A stretch of 64,000 bases of DNA from Viscum album (Eukaryota > Streptophyta > Magnoliopsida > Santalales > Viscaceae): assembly GCA_963277665.1 (NCBI GenBank), contig OY728143.1, forward strand, positions 540,488,394 through 540,552,393, read 5' to 3'. Positions 1 through 13,162 of the stretch are shown in pieces. Numbering within the stretch: position 1 is the first letter of the stretch; the number at the start of each line of letters is the position of its first letter. The position numbers and the translations under genes are program-made. The notes below the pieces were generated by a model. It saw only the letters and a program-made list of their open reading frames with translations, was not told where the DNA came from and ran no database searches.

Positions 1-220
1 CAGGGGATATTCTTAGGATAATTCTCATTTTCATTACAAACCTCTATGAAGGGGTCATGAGTATATACTTACTCAAAGATAAATTTTTTTATGATTATGG
101 ATTATATCCATAAATTGTTCAATTTACGTTAGGTATTTTACAAGTTTGGAATTATTCATTACAATTCATAAACTGACCTAGTTTATTCTATTGTTTAGAA
201 ATGGTGCCCAGCAGAAGGAA
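1..220 (+). mobile_element. Gypsy leader with first gag codons, truncated copy
   Basis: Positions 3-223 match 18568-18788, the leader between primer-binding site and gag of element 1, with only 4 mismatches by eye. The segment ends in a pyrimidine-rich AG followed by an ATG at 201-203 that opens M-V-P-S-R-R-N, the same gag start as in element 1. The gag frame is cut after about six codons, where an unrelated unit begins at 221. The 5' LTR and primer-binding site would lie left of the window. It is a broken fragment with no complete protein. Confidence 0.8.
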
Positions 221-250
221 TGTTATAAGCATTTCCGCTCCGAGGAACCA

Positions 251-273
251 GTTGGTTTCGAGTTCAAACCAAC
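251..273. repeat. Perfect hairpin
   Basis: GTTGGTTT and AAACCAAC form an exact 8-bp inverted repeat around a 7-nt loop, near the 3' end of the LTR-like unit. Its role is unknown. A transcript 3'-end structure is one possibility. Confidence 0.5.
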
Positions 274-419
274 CCAGCCATACCCAAACATCACCGAAAC
301 CTTAGGGGTAATATACCGAAACGACCATCTATATCCATGAAATCCTATGCAACTGATGGTGCATCGATCGGCAGTCCGTAACTTAAGATATATCTATTTA
401 ACCGAAAATGTTCCGAAAA

Positions 420-1080
420 TAGGGGGTCTGGGCCCGGTCCTACCCGACCCAACACCCCCAGGGTCGGCCTGAATCGAGTAGACTTGACCCCAGTGCGGGT
501 CCGGACTAGTAGGGCCCGACCCAACCTGTCTGGTGTAGCCCGTCCAGGTGCTGGCAGCCCGGCCCGGTGCTGGCGGCCCGACCCTGTGCAGGTGGTCCGA
601 CCCGTCCCTGCACCGGCGGCCCGACCCGGCGCTGGCGGCCCGGCCCGGCCCGCGTGGCTGGCCACCCAGGTGGTGTGGCAGCCCCCAGCGAGGGCCGCCC
701 TGGCCGATGATTTGGGGGGGGGGGGTTACAGCCCCCACAGATCTTTGAAACGGCTGGTTGTGTTGGACAACCTTTGGGTAAACACGGGACCCCTTGGGTC
801 CAGCCTTTTGATGGCACCGGCGACAGGCACAGCTGGCCGCCCCTCCGGATCCGCCGTGGAATTAGGCCGCGAATTTCCTCAACCATCAGGGCGAGATGGC
901 ACCACGCCCCTCCGACGTGGCCCATTCCGGCCGCGGTCCGGCTCTACTCAGCATGGCACGACGATGCAGCGCCTTTGCAGTGACACGAAAATCATGTGAA
1001 GACGATCCGCTCGTAGTCGGCCCGACGTCGGCCAGTTCTTCGTAGTCTGCCTCGATCATCCAAAATCAACAGACGATAGG
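420..1080. other. GC-rich island in an AT-rich window
   Basis: This stretch is strongly GC-rich, while the rest of the window is strongly AT-rich. Positions 540-660 hold diverged tandem copies built on GGCGGCCCGACCC and GGCCCGGCCCG steps, roughly 20-30 bp each. Open frames occur in several phases on both strands, as expected from a stop-poor composition, and none resembles a known protein. It lies downstream of the minus-strand TATA box, so it would be part of a transcribed R/U5 region if 221-2296 is an LTR. Confidence 0.6.
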
Positions 1081-1433
1081 GGAAGGGTCAGACCTTGTTT
1101 GTGATGTTTGAGGCCTTCCTCATCAAGATGGTATTATGCTTCCAAACGAAGCTCAAGAATTGAAGAACTATGATGGACGGTATTAAAACTTGATCAGAAC
1201 AAATCCTACCTTGTAGAACGGCGTTAAATGATGGCATGTTGTGGAAGATGGGTGTTGTATAAGGGAGATGTTGTTCCATTAATGTCAGGAAGAAAGGAGC
1301 TGAGGTTGGCATCGGCATTCTGCGTTCTTCATTATTCATTGGAGGAAGATGAAAACCCTCCAAGTGCTGGGCACCGTGCAATGCTTCTAGCGTTTTGCTG
1401 CTTGAAGAAGCTGTCTAGAACTCCTTCCCCTAG

Positions 1434-1454
1434 CCTCCTTTATATATGAGTGGG
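1434..1454 (-). promoter_or_regulatory. TATA box of the LTR-like unit
   Basis: On the minus strand the sequence reads CATATATAAAGGAGG, a good TATA context. It separates the repeat-rich putative U3 (upstream, 1455-2296) from the GC-rich putative R/U5. Confidence 0.5.
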
Positions 1455-1589
1455 AGGGATCATCATTGGAACGCAAGTCAGAAATGGAGGATTTAGGACA
1501 GAGGAATCAACCCAATTAATCCACCGCGATGGCCCATTAAAATTGGGAGGAAGTCAAAAAGGTGGTTATTGGCACGGGATGTCCCCACA

Positions 1590-1925
1590 GGAGAATATCC
1601 TCCAAAGGGAGGATATTTCCTAGCGGGCACCACTATTAATTATCCACAAAAAGGAATGACAGTGTGGTAAATGCATGGGTGGTTCCCTCATTAAAAAGAG
1701 AGGTTTCAACCTCCTCAATTTGGAGGGGGATTAAAACTGAGAGGCTCTCCCTCATAATTTAGAGGGAGTCAAGGAGTTATGATTCCCCTCCTATTAATGG
1801 GAGGCCTCGTGTGGTTTCCACCACAATCAACCTCACATGGGAGGTTGGATCTCGGTGGGTCCCACCACCATAACCACTCCTGGGGGTTTAGGGTGTGGTG
1901 GTCCTACCACCAACTCCAAAGTGGA
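1590..1925. repeat. Cluster of short inverted repeats built on GGGAGG/CCTCCC
   Basis: Several perfect hairpins occur here. AATATCCTCC pairs with GGAGGATATT (1594-1617, 4-nt loop). CTCCCTC pairs with GAGGGAG (1747-1768). TGTGGT pairs with ACCACA (about 1810-1825). AACCTC pairs with GAGGTT (about 1830-1850). Separate GGAGG or CCTCC boxes fill the gaps. The cluster lies upstream of the minus-strand TATA box, where U3 enhancers would sit. Confidence 0.5.
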
Positions 1926-2296
1926 GATCCTATCCACTTTATCCACACGACATGTGTTTATAAAATAAAATAAATTGTTCACTTATTTTATTTTATTAAC
2001 CCATATATAACCCCAAAAACTAAATTTCTTACCTGATCATCTATCATCGAGGTGAAAGTATTCTTATAAGAAAACCCAGACTGCGAGTTCAACGGTGCCC
2101 TCAAATTTCAATTCTGAGCACCGATTCAAAAGATAGAAAAACCAACTCATTCGTTCACTGAACGTACCCGAGCTAAACTTTGGAAATTGATTCCATGGAC
2201 ACCGGGACTCATAATCAAGTGATGTCTGAAGCCACAGACTCGTAAAATTCCAATGAAATTAGGAAAAAAATTCCTTGAAATTTCAGGGTCATTACA

Positions 2297-5200
2297 TCTA
2301 TTATTCCACAGTTAGAGTGATTACATAAAATAAAATTGAAAATATATTATAACACTAACCAAAAGTATATTTCATTGATAGTGAGTTCCATCTACGTTAA
2401 TAGAGGATAAATTAATGTTCCAAAAAATTTCCAACTAGAAATGGCGTTTTATGAATATTTAATTCTAAATCTCCCGCACATTGATTGAATGGAATTTCAT
2501 CACCATGATCGACTGAATTTAATACCCACCAAAAAACATATCATGTCCTTCCATGGTTATTGTATAATATTTATCCAATATTTGGACAAGTAGTTGGAAT
2601 GTAATATTTCAATAATTTTGTTTTCCCCTTTGATGGCATCCATTTATAATGCAGATAATATTGTAGTCATTTTTCCTCAAGATTTATCCCAATAAAACCA
2701 ATAAAAGTATTACCTATATTTCATATATTTAATCATTTATGATTATTCCAAAAATATATAATCTATAGATAATTATTTGAATTATTCATGATTGAATTGT
2801 TATTGGTGTGATAGATTTTTTCAGAGAATTACATTATGTATTTCCTTCATCCCAAGTGTTAATCATGTAAATCACTTTGACACAAATCCACACTCCACAA
2901 TATGATATTTTAGTTCTTTATATATTATATATGAAAAATTTTATACATCTTTCATACAAGGATAAATGAAAATAGTATTTCAATCCTAAAATTTATTCAA
3001 ATTAGAAAATATTTTTATATATCAATGATCATTATAAAATGTCCCATATCAACAATTGAAAATTTATGATGTATGATTCTCTTTTAAATTTTGACTTTGA
3101 TTAATGATATATATCTAATTGTATCTCTAAATCTAAAATATATAACGCTATTCAAGGGAATAATATCATATTTATCTATATTGTCTAGAAATTCATGATA
3201 TTTAGAAAATCACATGATCATAGGTAATTACTATTCTATTTATAAAACATTTCATATCATCTTTACATAAAAAGTTTCATATAAATGGTACTTTTTTTTA
3301 AATTATCTAATTTTTCAATGTATCAAATGTTATGTATCCCATGTCTAGAAATAAAAATTACATGTAATAATAGAAAAAACTACAATTTCATTTGTTTGTA
3401 ATATTAGTTATTTTGTTCCCTAGGATATTTAATCATTAATAAACCAATTACACAAAAATTAGAATGTATTAATTGATACACATTATTAGTGTCTTAAAAA
3501 ATTAATTCTATATGATAGTTCTTCTAATACTATAAAATTCTAGGATTTTACATATCATATTGTCACGATCAATTTATATATTAATCAAATTGTTTATATT
3601 TTTATCATTGATCATTTAATTTCCTCAATACCACATTATATGTATAAATAGTTGTCAATACATGATCATTTCATCTCATTGTTAAACAATTATAAATTAC
3701 CTAAAATCATAAAAATTTTAAATAATTCATATTATTAATTGTTCGAATGAATTATTAAGTGATGAAATACATTAAAAACCATGTGTGGAATAATAATTGA
3801 ATTAAACCATAATTATTTTGAGATGATGTAGCTCAATGATTTAATTTATATTTTAAGTAATATTCAAAGTGAATATTTTATAATATCATTTGAAAATCAT
3901 AAATTATAAGTTTATCAAAACAAAAGATATTATATTTTACACTTATGAAACATATATGAAATATTTATTTTTTATTTAATATAAGAAATTTTTTAAAATC
4001 ATTAAAATTTAGGTTTTTTATGTTAGTTTTAAATGTAAACATGGAGTTATAATGGAATAATGTGTATGAAAATAATGGGAATCTATAATTTCAAATTGAT
4101 GTCATGATTTAAATTATCCTTTTATTTTAAGAAATACATTTCGTGGTGTTATACCCAAATATTTTTCGTTCTTTCTATTTTGATGTAACATGAATATCCT
4201 TATACTATGAATAAATATTCACATCACAAAGGAGGATGATTTTTTAGGATAACATGATGAAATTATATTCTATATGAATTCATATTTTGCTGAAATGGAT
4301 AACTCAAAAAACCAAATAAGAATTTACAGTGATGGTGTAGGTAACTTCTTTTATAAATTTAATATTTTAAATTTGATTATGAATAAGAAAAATTGATGTT
4401 GTTGTGTGTGGTAAAATTGGAAAGGTCATTCTATTGATTTTATAATATTATATGAGAGGAATTACATGAGATATTTAGTGTGAAATTAATTATACCTAAA
4501 AAGAGAGGAATAATAATAATGGTACAAATGTGTTTTTTTGCAATCATTACACATATGTTTTGTGATAAATAATTAGGTAACAACTAATGATAATTATATA
4601 TTTCTTTGAGAACTATCAAATATTTTGGAGACTAACTACATGGAAAAAATGATAATTAAAACCATATTCAAAATCCATACCAAACTGACACTATTTGAGA
4701 TTCATCATTATTTCTATTCTTGAATCATGATTTTATGGATATACGTTTCACATTTCTTCCATTCAATGTGATTCTAGTGTATCGTATAAAATTGGGAGTT
4801 CTTAGATCTATATATGGATTATGTAATAATTTTGAGTAATAAACCTTTTAAATCATGTGTTCTCTCCTTATTTGAATTCCTTAGTTTTTGAGATATATGT
4901 AGTGATATTACCCACATTAACTCGTGTTACTATTTAATGTCATTCAAAATCATAAAATTCTAAAAGGATTATTTTTCATTAAATCACCCCCAGTGATCTA
5001 ATATTATGCCTATGTATATAAAAACATTTTTCAATTTATAATGGGTGATTTCAAAATATAAAATTATTGAATTTTTCTACTGTGGATTTTATTAAACTCA
5101 ATTTTTATTTTAGTTTTTATATTTATTTTAGAATAGAGGTAGTGTATTTGTTTATCTATTGATGATGTTCTGTATATATATAGTTATGATATAGATTTTC

Positions 5201-8200
5201 CTATAAGATATGGAAAATTTTATTTACTTATTAAAAAAGGATTTATAATGAATAATTAAATAATTAAAAAAATTGGATGTAAATAACTATTCACTTCATT
5301 TATTTGATGGTAATAAATGATTGATAAATTATGAGAAATGGGTTTGCAGGAGTTTCACATGGAGAAACATTTACATGGGATGTTAAAATGAAATTATAGT
5401 TTGATGGGTGCCCAATAACATTCATTATATTTTAACATTTAACGATGGATCTTTTTATGAATATGTGGATAAAATATTAAAATACAATTGGGATATGTTA
5501 AAATAAAGATGGAAAGGTAATGGAAAACGTAAATTTGAAAATTGTATATTTTACAGTTTAACTGTGAAGATATCTATACGCTGGTAATAATATCTATTAA
5601 TGATTTTTTTAAATGCTTAATGGGGTTGTGAGAAACATTATTGTACTTAGTGATAAATATAATTTTACAATGATGGATAATATGATAATTAATATATTAA
5701 ATGGAATATTTTATTCCAATGATTATTATCTAGATTGTAATCAAATTTTAATTTTTACTTTAGATGAAATATAAGTTTGTTTCATAATAGAAGATAAATA
5801 TATAAACTCTAAATAAGAAGAGTTCTGATAATACATAAATCTATTTTAAACCGATGAATAATATATGAAATATATGGAGAATTTATAGTTAATATGAAGA
5901 GTAAGTGAGATGTTTTTAGATGATGGTTTTTATGTGAAGTCCAACTAGATCATGTCACTCATTACATTACATGTATGAAGATGAAAATTAAAATTTCATG
6001 CAATGAGGCCTTTTATTTTTTTAGTTTCCAATGTATTTAATATTTCACTATTATTTTTTTTAATTTATAAAGAAGATGGATGTGAAGATACAGATAAATA
6101 CTCCCAAGATGCTTGATAATGAAATTATTTGGACAATATAAGATCTTATTTTGGACTATGTAGTTTTATAAAGAAAAAATATTTTATTTAAAGGGGGACT
6201 TATATATCTAAGATGGATGAATCATGAAATGATAATAGTGATATTATTTGTTCCTAAAGTAGTATAAGGGATAATACATTAATTACAATAATGGATTCTA
6301 TGTAGTCATGATGTGAAGATGACTAAAATATAGAATACTAATTTTTATCAATATGGATGAAGACTAACATTAATCTCATATGTATTTATTCTTAATCATA
6401 TAATTTAATAAGAACATTTCAATGTTTTTTTGTTCATAAAATAATTTAACTAATAATTCATTCAATTTTTATATTATACATGATTTAATTTATAATAAAT
6501 GGTGATTAGTTGGTCCAACGATTTGTGGAAGGAAAATAGTTAGAAAAAATACATGATCATTTCCAAAAGATAATTATATCTTTTATACTATTTTGAAAAA
6601 AATTCATTTCATTTTAATTCATCATAATTAAATTTTTCGGAACTAAAAATTCCATCCACTAACCAGTCACACCAACATCATATTGAATTTTATATAATGA
6701 TTCTCTGATGAGAAATTAAATATAGAGTTTTTCACATACATGGAAAATCCATGTATCACCACATTTTTATGGAAATTATCATTTCAATATAATGTGATAC
6801 ATAAAAATTATTCAAATAATCATGGATTTTAAATGTAATTTTTGTTTCTTATGTTTGGTGGGAAAATGATTTAAAATAAGGAATTATATAAAGAATATTA
6901 TTTACAATTTATCATATTGAATGAATATTTTGTTAATAAAATTATATTCCTCCCTCAACACCTCTTTAAAATTTGAAGCAAAATAATACCACATTTTATA
7001 AGACATGTGTCACGATTGAAGGAATTTTTACAATGAATGATTTCATCCAAATTATCCCCTTTGTCTTTCAAGATCTATAATTCCAAAGGTGATTTTTTAA
7101 TTCCAATTTTTATTTTTATTATCATTTATTCATGGAGGGTGAAATGACAATTTAATACAATGATTGAAATTAAATTCATTCATTTCATTTAAATTGAAGT
7201 AATTATTCACAGAATATTTCACAATCAATTAATCCAACACTGATCACTTTATTCTATTTTATTTTTCAATGATTTTCAATATTTTTATGGTGAACTAAAT
7301 GACCTAATAAAAAAGTGATGAAATTATGAATCATTAATAAATAAATAATTAAATTTAACCAAAAAAATGGACCACACATAACACCAACCATACATTAAGT
7401 ACATCCCAATAAAGGAGCAACAATGGACCTTCCCCCATCTTTACACATGAAATATACCTTAAAATTAATAGTAGTGAGGTTAGTTAAGTTACAATTATCA
7501 TGTAACATGGATTAAAACTATAAATAAATTCAAGATATATAAATGATAATGAGGATATATATAAAGGTGGGACTCATGTAAAATTATGGCTGGCCAATGA
7601 AATTCTTCAATGGTGTTAAAATAATTCCATGAAGACTAATTATTTGAGAGAAACATCGTATGTTTTGGATAACATGGAAAATCCAAATTTCTATCAATAA
7701 TTATCATTTCAAATAAAAAAATTTTAAATTTATTTTAATATATATAATTGGATAATAAATTATTATTTTTTTCAGTAATTCACATGCTTGGAATTGAAAA
7801 ATCAATCAAACTCATCATAATATAGGGAAATCAAATTCAGGGAAAAAAATTCACATCAATGATCATTTCAAATACATTCATTAATAATTAGTTCAACATT
7901 CTTAAAATAAATTCAGGTATAAAAAATTATAATAAGAATAATATAATCATATTGTTCATAGACATAGAAAAAATAAAAAAGGATAAAATTACTAGTAAGT
8001 GCGTTGAAAATCCCCTCACATATAAATTCAGCTACACCCATTTCTATACCACATATTATAAGTATAGGAATCATACTTATCGACCGTAAAATAGAGATAT
8101 AAGTATAGAGTAAATTATTATATCTTGTAAAATATTCAAATATCACCAATATTTTTTCTATAAAAATATATAGAAAATGTTCTCTAAAATCATGTTTTTC

Positions 8201-8885
8201 ACCCAAAATTATATCAACCTACATGATATCTTCAAGAAACCCTTAATTTAATGGACCTAGATTGACAATATGACCATAAATGATCATCATCTTGTGATCC
8301 ATTGGTTCATAAATTTAATATAATGCTAAAAAAATATTTATCTCATATGGATTAGTTTCCATTTATGATTATTATTATAACCATTTTACCTTTTTCTCTA
8401 CATGTAAGGATGTTCTATTTACTTTTAAAATCCAAAATTCATATAACGATTTATGTAATTTATTTCATAAAAAACGAACATGATCTATAAGAATTGTCAC
8501 ATGGAAAAGAATAAGATATAATATTGGAATAATATATCATGACATAAAGATAGAAATATTTTCTATGAAGTTATTTTTCAAAATTCTTCGTTACATTTTA
8601 TGTTTTTTTATAAAATGGGTGCATTCTTTTCAACTTCTCATATATAGTGACATATTTAGGAATGGAATTTTTTTCAATTAAGATAAAAATAATGATAAAA
8701 AATAAAAAACATGAAAATTTTCATAACAAATACACTATATTACTCTAATTTATATGTAATTATAATATAAAATGTAGAAAATGTTTTTCACCAACAAACA
8801 CATCGAATAAATCAAGACGTATAGTGTAATAAAAAAATTATCATAGTGGGGAACAACATAGTAAAAAAATCACTTACACAATGTA
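2297..8885. other. AT-rich decayed sequence, no gene seen
   Basis: About 6.6 kb of very AT-rich DNA dense in stops in all frames. The few short open frames (for example 7913-8206 on the minus strand) match no family I know and are low-complexity. Because a minus-strand gypsy leader lies just to the right, part of this may be the eroded interior of that element running leftwards, but I could not identify gag, RT or integrase motifs. Confidence 0.4.
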
Positions 8886-9308
8886 TAAATAATGATATTT
8901 TATTTTTAATATATGATTCTTAGGGGTTGTCTTAGTCCTTTATTATTCAAATATTTTTAAATAATTCTATATGGGTCCTAAAGTGTTTTGTAACTTCAAA
9001 ACAATATCCCCCAATAGTTACAAATATATATTCCAATATTTCGCATTTTAATACACTAGGAGATAATTGATTCCATCGTAATGCATAATTTTCAGAGTAA
9101 TTTACCCTATATACATATTTATTAGATCTATATCCACATATAGTATCCAGAAAAGCATATAATTTCATGGAAACACATTCTCTATATTTTATGAAAAATA
9201 TTGGACATTTTACAATTCATTTTCTCCTTCTTAGACACAACCTCAGACATATCCATTGAAAACATGGTAATGTTGTCTCATACATGTTTCTTCTGGATAA
9301 CTAAAAAA
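8886..9308 (-). mobile_element. Decayed gypsy leader and primer-binding site relic
   Basis: Read on the minus strand, about 9286-9308 gives TTAGTTATCCAGAAG, a damaged form of the TTGGTATCAGAGAAG primer-binding region of element 1. Near 8960-9020 the minus strand gives GGGGGATATTGTTTTGAAG and TTACAAAACACT, which line up with the leader of element 1 (18567-18610). LTR A therefore seems to be followed on its 3' side by a gypsy interior that runs leftwards. The alignment is by eye and gappy. Confidence 0.35.
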
Positions 9309-12300
9309 TTCTACGATATATGCAATAAATATGCAGTCATATCACATATAATTATTACATCTTATTAGATGAAAATTAAATTCATAATATAATGATCACC
9401 AATAGAATTATTAAGGACTAATTGGTAACATAGTCCCTTTAAAAACAAGTCCAAAATTTGTCTATGAAATATACATCTAGGATCATATTAATTATCACAC
9501 ATTCTAGTAATATTTAATTAAATACCTATATTCATGTCCCTTGTAATGTAAATATAAAAAAGGGTGATATAAGATACTCAGTAATCGGTAAACCAGGGAG
9601 ATATCATTATAACATGGGAATTTGGGTATGAAAATAAAGGAGTGACATATGAAAACCATATAATTACTAACATAGATCATATAAATTACTGATGGAATAA
9701 AAATTAATTGTTAGTATGACTTGAATCATAGTGGAATAAAATATCAGGAGCCATGGGAGTATAAAATTTGAAAAATATATAGATTTATAGACCATACATA
9801 ATTATAGAAAATGTTATATCAAGGATACCCAGAAAAACATTCATTACATGTATGTCTATGCATAACAGACTATGTACAGGCATTGGGCATTGTAAAACCA
9901 CAAGTGCATTTTTTTCATAGAATAACCTTTAATTTACCCTCTTTGATGCTTGGGACAACCAATGATGTGGCCACTTCTAGGCATATGATATCCTCTTGTG
10001 TACTATTTGGGATCATATAATTGTTATCGTTACCCATTTAATTATAGGGAGATATATATCCCACACGTCACATGATATAAATAAGATATACATGTTACAC
10101 ATGTTTATAAAATAGTCACCATATCCGAACCTTAGGAAAAAATGGGATTCATAAATATTTCATATTTTCTTCAAATAACATGCCTTTTAAAAAGATATGG
10201 GTCAGATAATAATAATATCATCAGACCATACCCCTAGTTAATTATAGTTTCATTAGATCAAATCCCAAAAAAAGTCATATGTAATATTGTAGGATGACAT
10301 CACATATATAAAAAAATTTATTGAAAATTCACATGGCATGTTTCTATTGACAAATATTATTTATTTGAAAATATAAGTTTTTAAATTAAAATTTAATATA
10401 ATATTATTGGAATAATATTATTTGAAAATAAATAAGATAATTTATAAATGAATCAAAAATCAAAATAATGATTATAACATTCAAAATGACCATTCATGTT
10501 TTGCCTGTCAGAACAAATATTACTTCTATATTTTCAACGATATCCAAATCGGGATTTTTTGGAAAATAACATAAATATTAATTTAATAAATATTATAAAA
10601 ACTAAATTTATTGTAAAATTAAATTTATTCTATCTTATGTTAATAACAAAAAATATTTAAAATTATTTTTAGTAATAATTCCCATAAATGTGAAAGGGTT
10701 TTCTATCTAAGAAAGAAATAATAGCAGGTCTCATTAAAATTTTATTTTGAAATATTATGTTTATAATGATAATAAAATGAAAAAAATGTATGAAAATAAA
10801 GTCACCATAGGATTATAGAACTAAAGAGTATCTTGATAGATTTATTTTAATATTTAATCATTGGAAACATAATCATTAACATTGATGATAAATGATGGGA
10901 ATGTGATATAATACCCTTACAACTTTAGTAAAATTGAATAATCATACACATAAAATTATAAAATTATATAAAATATAGAATATAATATGAATATATGTGT
11001 TCATTATATTACATTTAAATTGATATAAATATATATCTCTTAAAATTATATTTTTTCTCAACATCAAATATGTCTAATAGAAGGAAAATAATGAAAAACA
11101 TATAATAACATAAGTCTTGACTTACTACACACACATTAAAAAATAAATTATAACAAATATATGTAATTTTTAATATATATATATAAATTTTAATATAAAT
11201 TTTTTATTATTTCCTTTTATTAATATCTTATTAACAATTCCATGATAAAGCTACTTTTTAGGGACGAACTACCTTGTTTTCTTATATGTTATTTATTTAT
11301 TATTATTCATAATATAATTATTATCATAATTAAATAATAGAAATAATTTTATGCATGATTTAAATAATTTTTTTTATGTATACATGTATTTTGAGTGATT
11401 AAAAAATGCTATATAATGAAAATATAAAACACAATTCTACGAAAGTGTAAGATCATTGTACAAATGAATAGAGTATCAATTTTTCCAAAAGATTGAGTGA
11501 AAAATATTGAATAATATATTAAAAATATATATTAAATTATATTTCTTATACATCACATATTTTTCTTTACTCATATCTTTATTATATTCCTTGTAAAGTG
11601 TGAATGAATCGCATCTTTATGCGAGGAAATATTCCACCGTGCACATGAGTGATGTTATTATACTCCAAAAAAATTAAATTAAGAATTTATATCTAATCTA
11701 ATAATTAAAAAATTATTTATAGAACATATATATCATATATAAACATTAAATACAAATATGTATATTTTCAAGATAGGTTTTGTGGGAAAATTAATAACAT
11801 CAGTTTATGAGGTGGTAGTCTGCCAACACATTAATAATGATTTTTATCCCATTTGATAGAAAAGAAGATGAATACAGATTATTTTATTAAAATAATCATA
11901 TAAAATTATATGGATCATAACAGTGTTATAGTATCATAATATCATAATAATATTTTATAGAGATACATGTATAAATAATACATAATTTATTTAATAATTT
12001 ACATATTGTTTAGAGAGTTTCTTTTGGTTTTTACCTAAAAATTCATATCTGGGATTCCTTAAAAAAAGTATGTCATATAGGATAATATTATGTAAGTATT
12101 ATAGTTATTTGGTTTGGTCTTATGTGAACTAAACAGATTCAAAAGTGAAAACAGTAAAGGATAGATTGTGGTATTTTATAAGTGAGGTGAGTCGAATATT
12201 TTAATTTTTAATAATAAATGTGTACAATTTTTTTGACATTTCACAATGATGAAAAAGGGAAATGATCAAACCTATAAGATAATTTCTATTAATATGTTTT

Positions 12301-13162
12301 GAAAATGGGTGTTGGAAATATTTTTCTTCATTTTAAAACATTATATATTTTATTTAACAAATTTTTATCCAATTTTTACCTTACCTATGGAAAAAAATTA
12401 ATTTATTTTATATTTATTATTTCCATAATTTAAGATTATTTTTTTAGATAATAGAAAATATTATAATTTAATATATGAAATCCTTTTTCCAAATACATTC
12501 ATCTATTTGTAATTTTTTAATTTGTATTTAATTTAACTTATGTGATGAGAAAACATTTTATAAAAGAAAATATTTTCAAAACATTTACACGTGTTTATAT
12601 CAAAATTATATCTTAAAATGATTAAAATGAGAAGATATTATATTTATAAATATATAAATGAAATAATATTACTTTTCAAATAATTTTGAAATAAAAAATA
12701 ACCATATAAATTATTTAAAAGAAAAGGTTGTTTTTCTTAAAAACAAATTCATTCAGTATTCATAAAAAAAATCATTTCCCAAAAATATCAAAAACTATAG
12801 GTAACATAATTTTGAACTGGTGATTTAAAAATGAAATATTATTTTTTAAAATTAATTTTACAATATATTATAACATTTAAATAATATTTCTCCCATAAAT
12901 AAATATAACTTTTTTTGAGAATGTATTTTTTCAAAACATATAAATAATTAACCAAAAAATAAGTATTTTTTTATCATTATGTTTAATTTATAAAAATCCC
13001 CTATCAATAGTATTTAATAATAATAAATTTTAATATATATAAATGAATTTCTGGTTTACTTTATTAAATTCACATTTAAATAATAATATTAATGACGAAC
13101 CATGTTGTGTTAAAACTCAGTATGATGTGTACTGTAGGAACAATTCAGGGCTTTCTATAACA
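9309..13162 (-). mobile_element. Old minus-strand gypsy LTR (LTR A)
   Basis: Four landmarks of the younger LTRs appear here in order on the minus strand. The 5' end has an element-1-like CGAGTTCTAACAC analogue (ACTGAGTTTTAACACAAC, near 13100). A TGCGATTCATTCACAC box near 11600 matches the box after the CGTACGTACG motif. A CATGTGACGTGTGGGATAT match lies near 10050. The CTTACTGAGC..CTCACCC block appears as GATTACTGAGTATCTTATATCACCC near 9570-9590. Length, about 3.85 kb, fits LTR E. Both ends are estimates to within tens of bases. Very diverged, hence old. Confidence 0.45.

Larger units (their letters stand above)
221..2296 (-). mobile_element. LTR-like unit of another retroelement family
   Basis: Read on the minus strand, this 2.08-kb unit starts TGTAATGACCC at 2296, a typical plant LTR start, and ends in TTATAACA at 221. 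It has a TATA box about 850 bp from its start, so U3 would be 1455-2296 and R/U5 221-1430. The left flank (AGGAA) and right flank (TCTAT) do not match, so no target duplication is visible. No primer-binding site or polypurine tract abuts it. It may be a solo LTR with rearranged edges or a truncated element. I recognise no protein in it; the open frames at 345-1000 come from its GC-rich composition. Confidence 0.5.

Noticed and set aside
484..999. A 171-residue open frame, with others in the same interval on both strands
   Set aside because: They overlap in several phases on both strands in a GC-rich repeat, show only low-complexity Pro/Arg/Gly text, and match no family.
1088..1381. 97-residue minus-strand frame downstream of the TATA box
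   Set aside because: No domain, no conserved context, and it lies in a putative LTR leader. I could not support a gene.
221..2296. Promoter and first exon of a host gene on the minus strand
   Set aside because: The TGTAATGACCC start and TAACA end favour an LTR, and no exon with a known protein follows.
7913..8206. 97-residue minus-strand frame rich in Ile, Tyr and Phe
   Set aside because: Looks like a membrane protein only because AT-rich DNA encodes hydrophobic residues; no family match.
9811..10020. 69-residue plus-strand frame
   Set aside because: It lies antisense within LTR A; chance frame.
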